Origin: Pseudobacteroides cellulosolvens ATCC 35603 = DSM 2933
GTDB taxonomy: Bacteria; Bacillota; Clostridia; Acetivibrionales; DSM-2933
Reading direction: 5' to 3'
Assembly (NCBI RefSeq): GCF_001262605.1
Contig: NZ_LGTC01000001.1
Location: 806,001 to 870,000 of the forward strand
Length of the DNA: 64,000 nt
The position numbers and the translations under genes were made by a program. The notes below the pieces were generated by a model that was given only the letters and a program-made list of their open reading frames with translations, did no database searches and was not told the DNA's origin. This document shows, piece after piece, positions 62,661 through 64,000 of the stretch (within the stretch, counting starts at the first letter, position 1; each line of letters opens with the position of its first letter).

Positions 62661-64000
62661 CTAATATTCCAAAATACTTTCATCCGCTCGTACTAAAACA
62701 GAATTGCTTTCTTTGTTTAATCCTACAAAAGATACTTGTTTATTAAGGCTTGAGTATTTCTGTTTGATTTTTGATATTGCAGTAGCTGCTGAATGATCCC
62801 ATATATGAGAATTCTTAAAATCAATTATTACTTCGTTTGGATCTTCTGAATAATTAAAGCTCTCAATAAACTTAGAAGTTGATGCAAAGAAAATTTGTCC
62901 GTGTACCCTATATATTTTATATTTATTCCCATCATAATTAACAGTATGTACTTTCGTCCTAACTTCAGTTATCTTCCATGCAAACATTATTGCACTAATG
63001 GCTATACCAGCTAAAACTCCTGTTGCCAAATTATGAGTCATAACAACTACAACCATAGTTGTAATCATTCCAATAGCACAGCTTACAGGCATTTTCCTTA
63101 TTTCTGTTATTGATTTCCATTCGAAGGTACTTATAGATACCATTATCATAACTCCGACTAAAGCAGCCATTGGTATTACTTTTACAACATCGCCCAAACA
63201 TATTATGAGGAACAACAAAAATACTCCTGCAACAAATGTTGATAACCTGGCTCTTCCACCGGATTTAACATTTATAACAGACTGTCCTATCATAGCACAT
63301 CCTGCCATACCCCCGAAGAAACCAGCTACAACATTTGAAATGCCCTGTCCTTCAACTTCCTTGCTGTTATTGCTTTTTGAATCAGTCATTTCATCCAGAA
63401 TAGTTGCTGTCAACAAGGACTCCAAGATTCCCACAAGAGACAATGTAACTGCATATGGAAAAATGATTGTTATAGTTTCCAAAGAAAAAGGTATATTGGG
63501 AATATGGAAAACTGGTAAAGCACGAGTGATATTTCCCATATCTCCTACAGTTCTGATATCAAACCTCAAATATACTGTAATAATTGTAACCATAATAATT
63601 GCCACCAGTGGAGATGGCACTTTCTTCGTAATTTTAGGGAACAAATACACTATACCAAGTGTTACGGCAACAAGTGCATACATTATCCATGATTCACCCT
63701 TGAAATGAGGAATTTGAGCCATAAAAATAAGTATTGCCAAAGCATTTACAAATCCTAAAACAACCGGGTGAGGAACAAAATCAATAAGTTTGCCGAATTT
63801 TAACTTACCTAAAATAAATTGAATAATACCTGTAAGTATAGTCGCAGCAAACATATACTCTACTCCGTGATTTTTCACAAGGGTAACCATTACCAAAGCC
63901 ATGGCTCCTGTAGCTGCTGATATCATTGCCGGTCTTCCTCCAAATATGGAAATAGTTACGGCTATACAAAAAGATGCATACAGTCCAACCATTGGATCTA
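62661..64000 (-). CDS. SulP-family anion transporter with C-terminal STAS domain (5' end outside window)
   Basis: Multi-span membrane transporter for sulfate, bicarbonate or similar anions. The visible 445 residues begin within the first helices (DPMVGLYASFCIAVTISIFG, RPAMISAATGAMAL) and include NVVAGFFGGMAGCAMIGQSV and LVGVMIMVSISTFEW. They end with a cytosolic STAS domain (YRVHGQIFFASTSKFIESF, EVIIDFKNSHIWDHSAATAI). The frame is open at the window edge; Met 63992 is internal. It is convergent with the cassette-like array. Confidence 0.9.
   Translation of the reverse strand, partial: DPMVGLYASFCIAVTISIFGGRPAMISAATGAMALVMVTLVKNHGVEYMFAATILTGIIQFILGKLKFGKLIDFVPHPVVLGFVNALAILIFMAQIPHFKGESWIMYALVAVTLGIVYLFPKITKKVPSPLVAIIMVTIITVYLRFDIRTVGDMGNITRALPVFHIPNIPFSLETITIIFPYAVTLSLVGILESLLTATILDEMTDSKSNNSKEVEGQGISNVVAGFFGGMAGCAMIGQSVINVKSGGRARLSTFVAGVFLLFLIICLGDVVKVIPMAALVGVMIMVSISTFEWKSITEIRKMPVSCAIGMITTMVVVVMTHNLATGVLAGIAISAIMFAWKITEVRTKVHTVNYDGNKYKIYRVHGQIFFASTSKFIESFNYSEDPNEVIIDFKNSHIWDHSAATAISKIKQKYSSLNKQVSFVGLNKESNSVLVRADESILEY

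Overview
The window comes from a low-GC, anaerobic, cellulosome-forming clostridium of the Acetivibrio/Ruminiclostridium type. Evidence for this is AT-rich DNA with strong AGGAGG ribosome sites and TTG/GTG starts, dockerin-bearing cellulases, a SigI/RsgI pair whose anti-sigma factor ends in a CBM3 cellulose-binding module, SLH-anchored surface proteins, a Met T-box leader and a Gram-positive-type dnaG-rpoD locus. The species cannot be named from the sequence alone.

Layout. (1) 0-5 kb: housekeeping genes dgt, dnaG and rpoD. (2) 5-24.5 kb: extracellular and cellulosome block, with a decayed dockerin protein, a roughly 4,100-residue SLH surface protein whose N-terminus is split off by a frameshift, a ferritin-like small protein, a CelE-like GH5-dockerin-CE2 enzyme broken by a frameshift inside the dockerin, and sigI-rsgI. 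(3) 24.6-27.4 kb: tRNA-Asn, a tRNA with a CAU anticodon, trmK, a nif3-like gene and rnpB. dnaG-rpoD and trmK-nif3 are normally neighbours in Firmicutes, so block 2 looks like about 20 kb set into a conserved locus. (4) 27.4-36.1 kb: single accessory genes, including NTF2-like, Nudix, NADAR, inositol-phosphatase-like, a T-box-controlled second-type methionyl-tRNA synthetase and dihydrofolate reductase. (5) 36.2-41.7 kb: a broken MerR/TipA-type regulator and a nine-gene minus-strand run of mostly unknown genes (SUKH, DUF3841, metallophosphoesterase, zinc ribbons), resembling an immunity-gene store. (6) 42-48 kb: small unknown plus-strand genes, several decayed, a WG-repeat protein and a dead resolvase. 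(7) 48.1-49.4 kb: a dead IS982-type transposase and an IS21-type remnant.

(8) 49.4-62.4 kb is the most unusual part. Short AT-rich plus-strand genes (retropepsin-like protease, lipoprotein, DUF1877, macro domain, IMP-cyclohydrolase-like, NTF2-like, HXXEE membrane protein, methyltransferase fragment, adenosine deaminase) are separated by about eleven GC-rich, highly structured elements. Paired stems are kept between copies while their sequences change, and several copies are bracketed by hairpins with a TCC-containing loop. Three copies of an element carrying a tyrosine recombinase and an IS91-type transposase (one long, two deleted) lie beside these structures. Two of them start at the same structural point, just outside the outer stem. 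The arrangement recalls a gene-cassette array, but the elements do not fit the integron attC pattern.

(9) The window ends inside a SulP-type anion transporter on the minus strand.
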